Shown here one piece after another: positions 23,617 to 35,712 of a DNA stretch of 64,000 nucleotides. The DNA is taken from the NCBI GenBank assembly GCA_947561395.2, contig OX387193.1, positions 16,058,001 to 16,122,000 of the forward strand. Direction: 5' to 3'. The position numbers and the translations under genes are program-made. The notes under the pieces were generated by a model. It saw nothing but the letters and a program-made list of their open reading frames with translations, was not told the origin of the DNA and ran no database searches. Each line of letters opens with the position of its first letter. The first letter of the stretch is position 1. The stretch comes from Buxus sempervirens. Lineage: Eukaryota; Streptophyta; Magnoliopsida; Buxales; Buxaceae.

Positions 23617-25946
23617 TGTAAAACCCTGAATTTTCCTTAAATAATAAAATAAATTAATAAATAATATTCTTGAGAGTTATAATTGATGGAAATATTTTAT
23701 TATTGTAGGGGATGATCTAATTAGTGGAGATCCAGAGTTAGATGCAGATCTGACCGTCCGATCATGAGATATCGAGGTATGTGTTCTGATTGGGCTGTGT
23801 GTGTATAGGAAAGTTTGCATGTGAGCTACATGGGATCGGAGAGTATAAATACCAATTAAATAACCTAAAACACATACGATTGTATTTTCGTTCGTATGCT
23901 TCAGCCGCAAGCGACAAGCCAAGTTTGAACAATCGAGCGACTGAGGAGGAAGGAGGAGGAGGAGGAAATTCCGGTTTTGTGTTCTTCATCGTCTAGGGAT
24001 TACCTCGTGCCTGTGAGAATCCTTGTTTGGAGAAGAGGAAGAGAAACCACGCACGAAAGAGGTAGGTGACATTGTTTTCGTTCGTTTTTGGTATTTACGT
24101 TCGTTTAATCGCAAAAGCATGTTTTTTATATGATCTATTGATGTATTTAGTTTAGTATCAATGTTATATGTATGATAGAATGAGATTGAACGAGAAAAAT
24201 CACGATTTAAAGCTGTTTTTGTTCGTTTTTGGGAGACCGCCGACCTCGACTGTAATCGGCAATCATCGGTGCTAGTTATAAAACTTAGACCGCTGGAAGA
24301 CGTATCGTCGGCGTCCTATTTTACACTACCGTCGACCACAGACCGCCGGGGCGATCCTAGGCGCTCTGTTCAGATTTTGCAGATTTTCGTAATTTCAAAC
24401 CCTGATTCAATTCCAAACTATTTTTAGACAATTTTAATGATTAATTAAGATGTTTTAAGATCAAAATAAATTATCTAATACCCTGTTTTACAGAAAAATA
24501 AATTAGGAAGATATTTAGGACATTAGTTGCCAAACTTTGAAAGTAATTGAGAAATCTAGTTTTTGGAAAACCTAACTATTATTTGATTATCAAAACAACT
24601 CTAAATGACACTATAAACCAAAAAACTTTATAAAGAGAATTCATAACTCAGATGACCGAATATTGAAGTAATTGACAGATTTAACCTTTATATGCCGCTA
24701 GGTACCAACCCTTATAGAAATATTATATTTTAGGGAATTTTGGAGTCTAGTGGGCAAAGCTGGTCATGGATCCATAGTTGTTGCTAGATAGCTCAGGGAT
24801 ATGTCATTTGGGTTGAGTTTCTCCCTTGTGCGACACGCTTTCTTTGCAAGTTAATTTGTCTGGGAAGGTCCTATGTCTGGAGGGACACCCCGGTGAGCCG
24901 CTGGTGATTCCCTGTACATGTGGATAAGCGACCATCTTCATGTATTGATTCTGGTGCTGCATGCTGGTGGTACATGCCAAATCTGATGGATACGTGTGCA
25001 ATAAATCAGTGACTACGGCTCTTGTCTAAGCTGCGCTGCATGGGACTTGAGTATCATTAGTAGCATTGCTCCTAAGCCGCGCAGTGGTATAGCAATTGGT
25101 TGAGAATCATCTCAAATGGTTTATCTATCTTTATGAGTCCTACAATAACATTAAAATCAAACACTTGTTATTATTATTGTATACATGCTGGAGGCATGTG
25201 ATTGAGATATTGATTGGATGTGACTGTTTAGAGCATCCTAGCAAAGTATGAATTTTGTTATTGATTTTGATATTGGATTCTTATAATAGAACTTGCTGAA
25301 ATTCATCTCTAGAACTGGTTATCATACTGTTTTGTATTCATGAATGATACGAATGATTATACGAGCCTGATTAGTCGATATTGCTTAATCGTGCATGAAC
25401 TGTTACTTTACTTATATTAACTGTTTAATCATGCATGTATTACCTACTGGGATATTCGTATCTTACCCTACTTTTATTTCATTTTCAGCTGATACGCGAG
25501 AGCGGGATCATAGTGATTTCTAGGGAGAGGTAGCTGAGTATTCACCGGAGGATTACTTTTATCCGGATCTTGTTTGAGGTGGAAGATTGTTTAGACTTAG
25601 TCATATTTGATAGACTATTATTTATTTGGATTTGATGTACTAGAGAGATGAGAGAGATAATAACCATTTTATTTTACCAGACTTTGATATTAATGATTGA
25701 TGATTAACTTTAATGTTCGTTTGAGGATTTTAGACTACACTTCCGCACATACTTGTTTCCGCACTCTGATAGTTACTTAATTGAATGGATTATTTAAATT
25801 CTTTAGTCTGGTATATTCTGATGATTATTTGATATGGGCCAGTGACACCTCGGATTTGGTTGTTGAAATGAATTTGGGTTGTCACAGTAGCGAACCGGGT
25901 TCGGGTCGGGTGCCGGTTTGCACTGACCCGGGTTCGGGGCATTACA
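23617..25946 (+). mobile_element. LTR following the gypsy pol (probable 3' LTR or chimeric partner)
   Basis: It starts TGTAAAACCCTGAATTTTCC and ends GGGTTCGGGGCATTACA. A TATA box (TATAAATA) lies at 23844. A purine run (AAAAAGGGA) precedes it by about six bases, as a polypurine tract would. Its termini resemble those of the 14136-19305 LTR, but the interiors do not align by eye, so the two are not a recent LTR pair. Flanking bases (TGATA and GAGAA) are not a target duplication. Confidence 0.7.
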
Positions 25947-26120
25947 GAGAAAAAAGGATTAAGATACAAGGATGCACCTTCCTCTTTAGGACTAAATCTT
26001 TACCTACCAAAGGAAAGAATAAGTTAGTTAAAGAGGCTGAGGATGTGGGAATTAATGTGGGCGAGCATGCGGCGAATTGTGAGTTGTCAAATGGTTTGAG
26101 CGCCAACAACCACATGTAAA
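25947..26120. other. Short unassigned segment between two LTRs
   Basis: An open stretch encodes SLPTKGKNKLVKEAEDVG-like residues on the plus strand. It belongs to no family I recognise. It could be internal sequence of a deleted retroelement. Confidence 0.35.
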
Positions 26121-27774
26121 TAGGTAGCGGGGTTTGAGTTTCAGGTTCCACTCAAATTGATCGGAGGAAGACTCAGTGAAGCCAAATCATTGGAGAAGAG
26201 TGAAAGCATAAATCAGGAGGTTGATTTTGAATCGGAGGTTTGCAAGAGAGTGATCTGAGGTAACTGATTGGAGGCAACCGGTGGTGATCTGAGAATTTAA
26301 CATCTGAGCTGTTGTGAGGAATTCACTCGAAATTCAATTCCAAATCTCAGAGATCGCAGGTGAGTGTGTTCCAATCTGAAATTCGAGTACAAATTTAGAG
26401 AGAACAATGAGAAGTTAACTCAAATCTAATCAAATCTGATTCTGTTAGATCATAGTGATTGACCGAAGGTAAATTTTGGAATTTGGAGTTGCAGATATTG
26501 GAGGATCCTAAATTCTGGTCGTTCTAAATTTCTCAGGTAAATAGCACTCATTTCTCTCGGATTTGCAGACGAATTTTGGTGATAAAATATTGTTTAGCCT
26601 GTTGAGCTTGAGATTTAACAACTGTGTGCTTATATGGATAATTCTTTGAATTTTGGTCGATTTTTGTTTAAATTAAATTCAATTACTGTTGATCATGTCG
26701 CTAGAAGATGGAAGAATAGATTTACGGTGAGGATAGGATTGAAGTATAGCTCAATCGTGTCGAGATCTGAAGTTGCAGAGAGTCGGACTTGTTCCAAAAC
26801 TTGTAATACATGGGTGCCTACCCTGCGCCTACTACAGCCATATGGGCGGCTGTACAAATTTCAAGAGATCGCCTAGGGGGCGCCTAGGCGATCACTAGGC
26901 GACTAGCTGCTGAAATTTCATTTACTGAGGCTAATGTAGTTTGGGTGGATTTCATAGATTTTTCCTCAAAAATTCCTTCAATTAGGGTCAAATAAATGTT
27001 TAAAATTAACCTGGATTATTCTCAAATAGGAGATTACATGCAAAGACATATGATGAACATTTATTGCGCATGGGATGTATGTAAATTGCCGAAATTAACA
27101 AACTAGGAGCTCAGTTTTTTGTTTGGTGGTTATTCGAAAATTCTTGTGCTGGATCTGGCTTCTGTATAGATGTGTTAACCCATTCGACAGTGGTCACTAG
27201 TTACATATTGCATACAAGTAAATTGTAGGAAATTTTAAGTGTATGAGATGAAGGTCAATTGATGAGATGAGTAATCTAGGAACTGTTTTATCTGATTTAT
27301 GTTTAATCGAAGTTTCCGATGCTGGCTTTGTTCTTGTATAATGTGTTTAACCTCTGAAAATTCATATTTGAAGTAATATCTATTTTTGCCAGAATTTATT
27401 TAATTTAATGTGTTGGGACAGTTTTGAATGCATGGGTTGTTTCATGATTGCTTTACTTGAATATTGTTCTTATATCGGAAATCAGCTTTGGAATTACATA
27501 TTGTTTTGTTCTTGGGAATGTACTTGAGAATGTACCTTGAGAACTCCATGATGGAGTAAGCTAGTCCTCAGTGACCCATGATATCTACTTGAGCATGTTG
27601 GGATATATGTGATGGTTTACATGTTGGAATGCACCTCAGTTGGGGTTGCAATGGTTTTGTATGCTTGCTGGTTTAGCTTGTCCTGGATCCAAGTCTAAGC
27701 TTAGTAATGTGATGTTTTTGCTTCTTTGGTGTAATGGCATGGCCTTGAGTGTCGCCACAACCAATGTAGAGCAG

Positions 27775-28195
27775 CCCGAAACCCTGAGTGGTTCGATGTT
27801 GTCAATGTCGAAACCCAGAGTAGGCCGGCATTGGATGACGAAACCGTGAGTAGACCGTCATTTCAAAGTTCCGAAACCCTGATTAGGCCGAAACTGTGTA
27901 CATGGAGGTATGGATGTCGCCTTGGCATGTTGATTGCCCAACCTAAGCAAATTACATGACATTGACCTCTATTGGTACTTGATTTGACATGAGATGTTTT
28001 ATCCGCTGGTCATGGGTATTTGCTATTTCACCGTACGTGGTTCATTGGTATTGGTATTCTCCACCGCCAGTGTAGAGTAGTATTGCAACCCTGAGTGGTT
28101 CGGTGTTGTCAATGCCAAAACCCGAAGTAGACCGGCGTTGAATGACGAAACCCTGAGTAGGCCGTCATTTCAATAGCCAAAACCCTAAGTAGGCT
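27775..28195 (+). repeat. Duplicated array of GAAACCCTGAGTAGGCCG-type motifs
   Basis: A block starting near GTGGTTCGATGTTGTCAATG at about 27788 is repeated about 306 bp later at about 28094. Each block holds several copies of a 16-18 bp motif, (G/C)AAACCC(T/A)GAGTAGGCCG with variants. It lies inside the family 2-like LTR. Confidence 0.75.
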
Positions 28196-28389
28196 GGATA
28201 CACACATGGAGGCGTAGACTTGATCATGATGTGGATTTCTCGATGTGAATACTTGTTTTGAATTGAGTTATATCTATTGTGTTGTTTTGGAAAATTGGTT
28301 TCATCGACACGTGGTTACATGGTTATATTGGGTTTCAGGGTTATTCGCATGATTTGATATTGATGCTATGGATTTGACTTATATGCTAG

Positions 28390-30816
28390 TGTAGACATCT
28401 GATTTTTGCACCCCCAAAAGGAAGAAAAATGAAAAGTCAAACTAAAAGTCAAACCCTGAGGGGGTCAAAATTTGACTTTTTGATCCAAGTAAATTTGACC
28501 ATCAAACTTCATCTCATGGAAAAGAGCATTTCAACACGATTCCAACGCAACTGAATTTGCTAGAATCGGAGTCCAGATGAAAAAGATATGAGTTGGTCAA
28601 ACTTTTGGGGAGCGAAAAGTTGACTTTTTTCTTGACCCCAATTCAACTGCCAAACTTGATCCCAGTGGATAGGTGGTTCCGAGCCAGTTCCAAGACCCTA
28701 AGTTTGCTGAAATCGGACACCAGACGAGGAAGTTATGAGCAGTTGAAGTTTCAGAAAAACTGCCCATATGGCAAAAAAAGGCAGTAAAAATGGAATAAAC
28801 CAATAAAATAAATAAGATAAATGTGTTTAATAATATTTTAATAAGAGGAATCTCGCTTTTCAATAAAATAATCAAAGAAATCGGACGAAATCTTGCAATA
28901 AACCAAAATGAATAAAGATTTGAAATCCGAACATTTAAAAAATGTGCTGGACCGTATTTGCATTACGGGCAAGGCATGCCCGTATTTGAAATACGGGCAA
29001 GCTTCTGGAAGAAGACACGCGTCGCTGTACGGCGGGACAAGCTTCGCTGTACGGCGGGACACGCGTCCCGTACGACAGATTCGCAGGATTTGCAAATGTG
29101 CGTTTTTCGCCCGTATTTGAATTACGGGCAAGGCACGCCCGTACTTCAAGTACGGGCAAGGCATGACCGTATTTCAAATACGGGCACGAAAATTTTGCCT
29201 ATAAATAGAGAGGCCACCCCCCTCATTTCAACAAGCCTGATCCTCTTTGCCTTTCCCCCTCTGTCTGTGTGATTACCTCGGCCACACTCTGCCCAATTGC
29301 CACCACCCCTAACCCAAACCTCTTTTGTTCCCAAAATACCCCTGTCTTACCAAAACCATGCCCAAGCTTTCCCTAACCCTCCTTTGAATATAGCCTCCTA
29401 ACAAACCCCTTTCAAAACCAACTTAAGAATCTTTGCAGGACGCGGAAGCGCTGCCAAATTCACCGGAGAATTCATCACTAACAAAAACCATATTGTAAGT
29501 ATGTTGGATTTTATAATGTTTTCATTTTTACTTCCTTTTCTAAGTCTCTTTTAAACACTTTTTATGTTACTAACTTAGTTGCTATTTTGAGTATCATGAG
29601 GAGATGGTATTAGGGAGTGGATCATTACAAGGAAGGAAGAAAAGAAGTGTCTAAAGAACACTTCAATTAATTAATTAAATAACTTTTTTTTAAGTTCTTA
29701 ATGTGAAGAGATTGAATCCTTCTTGAAGACAAATAGGTTCCCTGTAATTTCCCATTTCCCCTCTCCACAAGATGATCATGGATCATCCAAAAAGATGCCG
29801 GCTCTCATATTGAAAAGGAAGAAAGAAGAAGGAGGCCTTTTAGGCCAAAAGAGGAAAGGAAAGGACTTTGAAGAATCTGGAAGTCCATCTGAAGTCACCA
29901 GAATACCTGAGAGGGCCATGGAATACATCCCAAGCAGAATCGGCAGCAAAAATGAAAAATGAGCTGTGCCCGTAAACTCAGAGCGGTCCAGTCGGGACCG
30001 TGTTTTCTTCACGGATGAGCCCAACCGGAGTTTGTCCACGGGCAAAGGTGGACCGTATAACAAATACGGGCAGATGTAAATATAATTAAAAAAACACAAT
30101 TTTCCGGCCTGGTCGAACCTGATTCGACTTGAACCGGCCTGAACCAATCCCTTAAGTATTTTGGGCTATCTTTAGCCCACTTTTGGACCGTGGGCCCAGA
30201 TGGGCCCACCAAGACCACCCTGGGCCCACTTATGGGGGTCCACCTTAGACTGGCCTATACCAGGCCTGTTTTCAACAAACAGGCCCAAGCCCTTTTACCC
30301 TTGGCTAATGGGCCAAATCCAAGCCCACTAAGCCCATGGCATGTGTAAATAGTTTAAATAAATAACCAAAATGGGTTACCTAATAACCCAACTGGGCCCA
30401 AGGCCCAACCATGGCAACCCACGGGTCTTCCAACAGGACCCGGGTCCGACCCACTTCAGTTAAATAAATAAAAAGATAAAATCAAATAAAAAGGGACCCA
30501 TACCTTCAGATGGTCCCACCAGACCAAACAGAACAGCATGCTGGTCTAGGAAGGGTGAACTTGACTCAAAAACCAGAGAGACCCGAGGGACCCGTCAAAC
30601 CGACGGGGCAGGCTGGGGTGTCTTAAGGCTTCCCCGGACGTAACCGAGGACTTAGCTAGATCTCTAATAAGCCGCAAACCAGACTTAGACCCGAATAGGG
30701 CAAAACCGTGTCTGCCTGCACCTCTCAGGCAGTGGCGACTCCGAATGTCCCGAGGCACGCACCACAGGTGCACCCGGTGTGCGATCTAGGATCCAGGATA
30801 GATTTAGGTGCGCACA
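28390..30816 (+). mobile_element. Solo LTR (family 3) nested in the family 2-like LTR
   Basis: It starts TGTAGACATCTGATTTTTGC and ends GGTGCGCACA (2427 bp). The flanks are GCTAG (28385-28389) and GCTGG (30817-30821), a 5-bp duplication with one mismatch. The TATA box TATAAATAGAG is at 29200. Near the 3' end it carries GGCAGTGGCGACTCC, the same box as the other TGTAGACA-type LTRs. No internal region follows. Confidence 0.85.
28950..29185 (+). repeat. Phased 28-bp array of 21-bp palindromes upstream of the LTR TATA box
   Basis: Palindromes start at 28950, 28978, 29109, 29137 and 29165. Each has 10-bp arms and a one-base spacer, for example GCCCGTATTT and AAATACGGGC at 28978-28998, and GCCCGTACTT and AAGTACGGGC at 29137-29157. 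Within each run the start-to-start distance is exactly 28 bp, with AAGGCAC or AAGGCAT between units. A separate block with two copies of GCTGTACGGCGGGACA lies between the two runs (about 29000-29075). The last palindrome ends 15 bp before the TATA box at 29200. Confidence 0.92.
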
Positions 30817-31235
30817 GCTGGATTACATGAGTTATATTATAATTGATTACTAGATTATTGTGAAATTATTCGGATTAATCATGTTATCGCCACTGTTACA
30901 TGCTTTATATCCGATCCATGTTTTATAACTATGAAAAATGTATTTGAGCATGAATGTGCTGCTTATTGGGATATTCGTATCTCATTCCGTTTTGTTTTGT
31001 TTTGTTTTCAGATCTTGGAGAGGACGATACCGGCGGGTAGTTGCTTGGTTTATGTGAGTTGAGAGTTGTGTTACTGTAATTTTGTATTTCAGTTTGGGAT
31101 TGTAGTGCACTCTGATTATCTAGTTATTGTTTCCTTCATATTTTCCTTCACTCTGATATAGCGATCTTGTGTGATATATTAACCTTCGGAGATGAGTTAC
31201 GGTTTCACTATGTAACTCGGATCCGGGGTGTTACA

Positions 31236-32722
31236 ACTCCACCCAAAGGTAAGACAATCAAAACTAGGAAGTAAGTTCAACAATCTAGTTGGTCAAAACC
31301 CAAGGGTCAACCCTAAAAGGGATTTCAATCTAATAACTTTATTCCCACTTGTCACTATTATGGAATTAAAGGACATATTAGGTCAAACTGTTAGGACTTA
31401 AATCAAAATTCTAGGAAATCCTTTCCTAGAAAGCCTCAAGAGAGTTTGTCTAAACAAGTTAAAGAACTTTTAAATCAGACTAAACTCTTAAGTCAACAAT
31501 TAGCCTCCTTGACCATGAAATCCTCCAAACCCAAACAACTTTGAGTAAAAAAAAGTGAATTGGTTTGTAATATAGTCTATGTGGCATTAAAGGCCAAAAG
31601 TAACTTGAGGATTATAGTTGTGGAATTGTTACTTTTGGTGATGGTGAAAAAGCTCCTATAATAGGTAAGGGTGTTATTGAAATTTATGGTTTACCTACTT
31701 TGGATGATGTGCTATTTTTTTATGAATTGAAATAAAATTTGATTAGCATAAGTCAATTGTGTGATTCTAACATGGAAGTTAAATTTGCTAAAAACATGTG
31801 TTCTGTGTTTAATTCCAATGGCTTGTGTGTGCTTCAAGGTGAAAGAACACCTGACAATTGATATGGTGTTGTTCCTAACTCTGATTTTGTATGCAATAGT
31901 ACAAAAATTGATTTGCATGATTTGTGGCATCAAAGGTTAGGACATCTGAATTACAAAAACTTGACTAATTTGACCAAGCATGAAATTGTTAGAGATCTCC
32001 CCAAACTTGTGAAAATTGATCCTACTATGTGTGGGCCATGGCAATTGGGAAAACAAATTAGGACAAGTCACAAAAAGACATCTGAGTTTTTGACCCACAA
32101 ACCACTTGAATTATTGCATTTGGACTTTATGGGACCTTCTAGGACAGAAAGTCTAGGGGATAGGAGTTACATTTTGGTTGTTGTAGATGATTTCTCTAGA
32201 TTCACTTGGATTGAACTATTAAGAGGAAAATCATAAGTAGCTAAGTTGGTCAAGTCCTTGTGTAGGAGGCTCTCAAATGAAAAAGAGTCTAAGATTGAAA
32301 GGATTAGGAATGACCATGGGAAAGATTTTGAGAACTCTACCCTTGAAAATTTTTGTTTTGATGAGGGAATTCACCAAGAGTTCTCTGCACCCATTACTCC
32401 ACAACAAAATGGAGTAGTTGAGAGGAAAAACAGGGTACTCCAACAGATGGCCCGGGTAATGATTCATGCTAGGAGAGTGACCATTTATTTTTGGTCTGAA
32501 GTTATTAACATAGCTTTTCATGTGATTAATAAGGTTTATTTGAGACCAAGGAGTGCTGAGACTCCCTATGAACTTTGGTTTGGTAGGAAGTCCGCTGTTT
32601 AATATTTCCGTGTCTTTAGGAGTAAGTGTTTTATTCTTAAAGATTGGGAAAATTTAGCCAAATTTGATGCTAAGAATGATGAAGGAATTTTCTTAGGTTA
32701 CTCCAGAAATAGCAGGGCATTC
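31236..32722 (+). pseudogene. Ty1/copia remnant: gag zinc knuckle, gag-pre-integrase and integrase
   Basis: A zinc knuckle CHYYGIKGHIRSNC at about 31350 has tyrosine in place of the second cysteine. LISISQLCD and LWHQRLGHLNYKNL (about 31740-31960) mark the region leading into integrase. The zinc-binding segment has W where its fourth ligand cysteine is expected (CGPWQLGKQ, about 32030). The DDE-type core shows LLHLDFMGP, VVVDDFSRFTW, IRNDHGKDFEN and QQNGVVERKNR. Stops at about 32233 and elsewhere break the frame. The sequence ends after EGIFLGYS, where an antisense LTR fragment begins. Protease is barely recognisable and reverse transcriptase is absent. Integrase preceding RT is the copia order. 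The SIRE-like lineage is only a guess. Confidence 0.88.
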
Positions 32723-33309
32723 TAGTCCTTTGCATGGAGGAGAGACCCTCTATTTATAAGCACAAGTGAGGGTAGAAGAGTCCAAGGGCATGAGCAAAAA
32801 TTCCCTTTAAATGCTTCCAATTCAAGGCCAAAGCATGAATTGGAAGGAATTTGGCCAAGTTTGGAGGTCAATTTGGGTAACCCAAGCTTTTCAAAGAGAG
32901 CTTTCAAGGTGAATTGGTGAAGGCTCGTGGGAAAATTCAAATTAAACAATTTTGGGCTGAACCAAAATCTCAGACCAGTCACAAAATAAAGACTGTATGA
33001 CCGCTAACATATCTTAGTCATTAATAATATTTAATTAACCGAACTACAATATCGGTTCAATTTCGGTTATGAACCATGTGCATTTGCTGATGTGGCATAA
33101 TTGTCGAAGGTTCCAGATGCCACATCAGCCTTGAACCGATCTCAGTTCGGTCAACAAATATCTCTTTATAACCGATACTATGTTTCAGTTACAAAATAAT
33201 AGTGAATAACCCATTCCCAATCACGGTTAATTTTGTTCAAAATTTTTTATGCACAGTACCAAAGTTTATTCATCCACTAATCTTTGTAGTACAATTTGGG
33301 GTGTCTACA
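32723..33309 (-). mobile_element. Antisense fragment of a TGTAGACACC-type LTR
   Basis: Read on the minus strand it starts TGTAGACACCCCAAATTGTA at 33309 and runs to just past a TATA box (TATAAATAGAGGGTCTCTCC, about 32758-32739). It contains dyads of AACCGA/TCGGTT type at about 33030-33230. Only the first 590 bp of the LTR are present. The break falls inside the copia integrase frame at about 32722. No target duplication was found. Confidence 0.8.
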
Positions 33310-34710
33310 GGAAGCATGCCGACTATTATGTTCAGCTTCTTCAAAATTCCTTTGCACTTTATTGTTAAGCTTCATTAATTAAGGGGCATAATAGTTTTAC
33401 TAATTTTAATTCATTTAAAACTTAAATAGTTGCAAAACTATTCTCTCCCCCTCTTCCCTCACTATCTGTTTACATCCCTTTTCTTTCTATATACATGCAC
33501 CTTGCTAGCGTAGAAATAATGATTAAACCGATAAACCAAATATGGATTTATGAAAGCGAAGTGGAATATGAACCGAATTCAAATCTAATTAACACAAAAC
33601 AAATTTGAATCTGGTCTATCTGACGTATTCAAATCCAATCGGATGTCAGGTGGAATTCGAATCTCCGTGTGAAATTTATTTTTGGTCTTTTATATTCATG
33701 TCAATGTTCTAGAAACCTAAAGGAAACTACTTGTTTTACTCGTGTGGATCACTAGAATATATATTTTTTTTAATAATATTTTATTAAATAATGTAAAATA
33801 GCTTTTATTATTTAATAAATGTATTTTTTTTCCTACTCCAAGCCTTATGTTTACTAGCAGCATGATAGCAAATTCACAAGGTCGTCATCCCATTTTTCTT
33901 GCTATCAAACGATTTACAAGGGTGTTTTAAAATTTTATCTTTATGGGGCGGCGTTTGGTATTGCTTCTCAAAAATTGTTTCAAAAAGCAAGAAAAGCAAT
34001 TAGAATGATTTATCTAATTTGAAAACAAAAAGACTCGTAATTGAAGTAACAACAATAGAAACAAGGACTAGTTTCATTCCTAGGATATATGATAGTCATT
34101 TCTTTTTTTTTATTTTTAATTATTTCCCTTTTCTTCCCTTTCCCGATTTATTTTCTGGAATAAAAAAAAACCAGAAAAAAAAAGTCCCATATAAACATAT
34201 GTATTAATATTATAACTCATTTATTTCTTCAAGAGACACAACACTTGAGTCCAACAAAAAAAAGGCAAAGGAAACTACATGTATTTTTATCATGATCATT
34301 TTAGTAGAAATATTTACTCTGCCCACCCTAAATGAAAATCTTGGCGCATCTAGAGTCTAATGTTGTTATGGTACAATTACTAAATGTATTACTTAGTAAT
34401 ATATTATTTTTCCTTTTTTAAGGGTTTCAACAATTTATTTCCGTGAAGAAATGAAAGAACAGAAATTTTGGATGTGTATAAAGAGCATAACTTTTGGGGG
34501 ATGGGTAGGACGCTGGATTGTGGTAGGTGGGTTGGGCTGCTCGTGGAACCTCGGGAAGCTCGACCAATGGGTCCATGTCCAAAGCACAAGTGTTGAGTAG
34601 GACTATTTGGGGGTGGGTGTTGGTTGTCGTACGAGGCGTCCTTGTTGCCAGATGAGGCTGACCTTTGAGTTGGTTCTTGGGTTGAGTTTTGATGGTGTTT
34701 TCACTAAAGC
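33310..34710. other. AT-rich spacer without recognised genes
   Basis: Only A/T runs and short open frames that look random. No transposon termini or exons identified. Confidence 0.5.
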
Positions 34711-34929
34711 TTAGGCCCAATGATCGGTTCGTGGAATCAGGGGTTGGAATTGGGGTAAGAATTCAATTCTTTTGATTGGTTAAATATTTGGAATTTGGAA
34801 TTGGAATTAAGGCCTAATTCCATAGAATTAGCTTATAGGCTATTTTTTAAGTTACCTAATTCCCTACTAAATTTAAAAGAATTGGGGATATGAAGTAGAG
34901 AATTAGAAGCACAGTATATGCTCGACAAA

Positions 34930-35513
34930 TAGAGCTAGCAAAATGCGACCCAACCCGACACGAATTAAACGGGTTTGGGTTGACCCGTTTATTAATTGGG
35001 TTGGGGTTTCCCCAACCCGCCAGTAATTCCGCCAGTAATTGGGTCAACCCGATTAGGACCCGGCAACCCGACGAGTAACCCAATTTTTAAAAAAAAATTT
35101 TGACAAAAGTGTCATGTCGCAACCCAATTAACCCCCCAACCCGACCCAAACACGGTACAACCCGATCCAATTAACCCCCAACCCTATTTTAATCATATTT
35201 TTTGAAAAATAATAATAAACGGGTTGGCGGGTTGGGTTTGGGTTGGCGGGTTTTCCAACTTGCCTTAATTTAGTTTAACCCAAACCCGACCCAATTAACC
35301 CCCAACCCGACCCAAACACGGTACAACCCGATCCAATTAACCCCCAACCCTATTTTAATCATATTTTTTGAAAAATAATAATAAACGAGTTGGCGGGTTG
35401 GGTTTGGGTTGGGGGGTTTTCCAACTTGCCTTAATTTAGTTTAACCGAAACCCGACCCAATTAACCCCCAACCCGATTATGACCCGACCCAAACCGACCA
35501 TTTGCCAGCTCTA
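34930..35513. mobile_element. hAT-like non-autonomous element (nested)
   Basis: Terminal repeats are TAGAGCTAGCAAAATG on the left and, read from the other strand, TAGAGCTGGCAAATGG on the right. The 8-bp flanks TCGACAAA and CCAATAAA differ only by three transitions, consistent with an aged 8-bp duplication. The interior is dense in GGGTTGGG and CCCAACCC motifs, usual for small plant hAT derivatives. No coding sequence. Confidence 0.6.
35120..35465 (+). repeat. 166-bp tandem duplication inside the hAT-like element
   Basis: The segment containing TATTTTAATCATATTTTTTG at 35185 recurs at 35351 with few changes, along with the flanking CCCAACCCGACCC text. Confidence 0.88.
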
Positions 35514-35527
35514 CCAATAAAGAAACT

Positions 35528-35659
35528 ATCAAATCTCATTCTCCTCTTCCTCGCTGGTGTTGCGAAGCTACCAAATCTCGTTCTCCTCTTCCTCGCTGGT
35601 GTTGCAGGGACTAGTACGTATCTTCTCTCTTCTTCTCTCCTCTCCTCTCCTCTCCTCTC

Positions 35660-35709
<50 letters not shown>
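35528..35709 (+). repeat. 42-bp tandem duplication, then (TCTCC)n and (CT)n microsatellite
   Basis: CAAATCTC(A/G)TTCTCCTC repeats at 35529 and 35571. The TCTCC pentamer run is at about 35634-35665, and the CT run reaches about 35709. Confidence 0.9.

Positions 35710-35712
<3 letters not shown>

Larger units (their letters stand above)
26120..31235 (+). mobile_element. Family 2-like LTR, interrupted by a solo LTR; left end unresolved
   Basis: The right end GGATCCGGGGTGTTACA (31235) and the preceding 300 bp match the 3' part of the 2430-7714 LTR. The segment at 27500-27600 matches 4310-4400 (AACTCCATGANGGAGTA, then AGTGGCCCATG or AGTGACCCATG). I could not find the TG start or a partner for the flanking ACTCC at 31236-31240, so the left end is approximate or truncated. 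No coding capacity. Confidence 0.65.

Noticed and set aside
14136..25946. The gypsy relic as a simple intact insertion with matching LTRs
   Set aside because: The two LTR interiors do not align by eye, the outer flanks (ACTAT and GAGAA) do not match, and the integrase C-terminus is missing.
23617..25946. Solo LTR status for this copy
   Set aside because: The flanks TGATA and GAGAA do not match, and it is preceded by pol sequence and a purine tract, so it fits a 3' LTR better.
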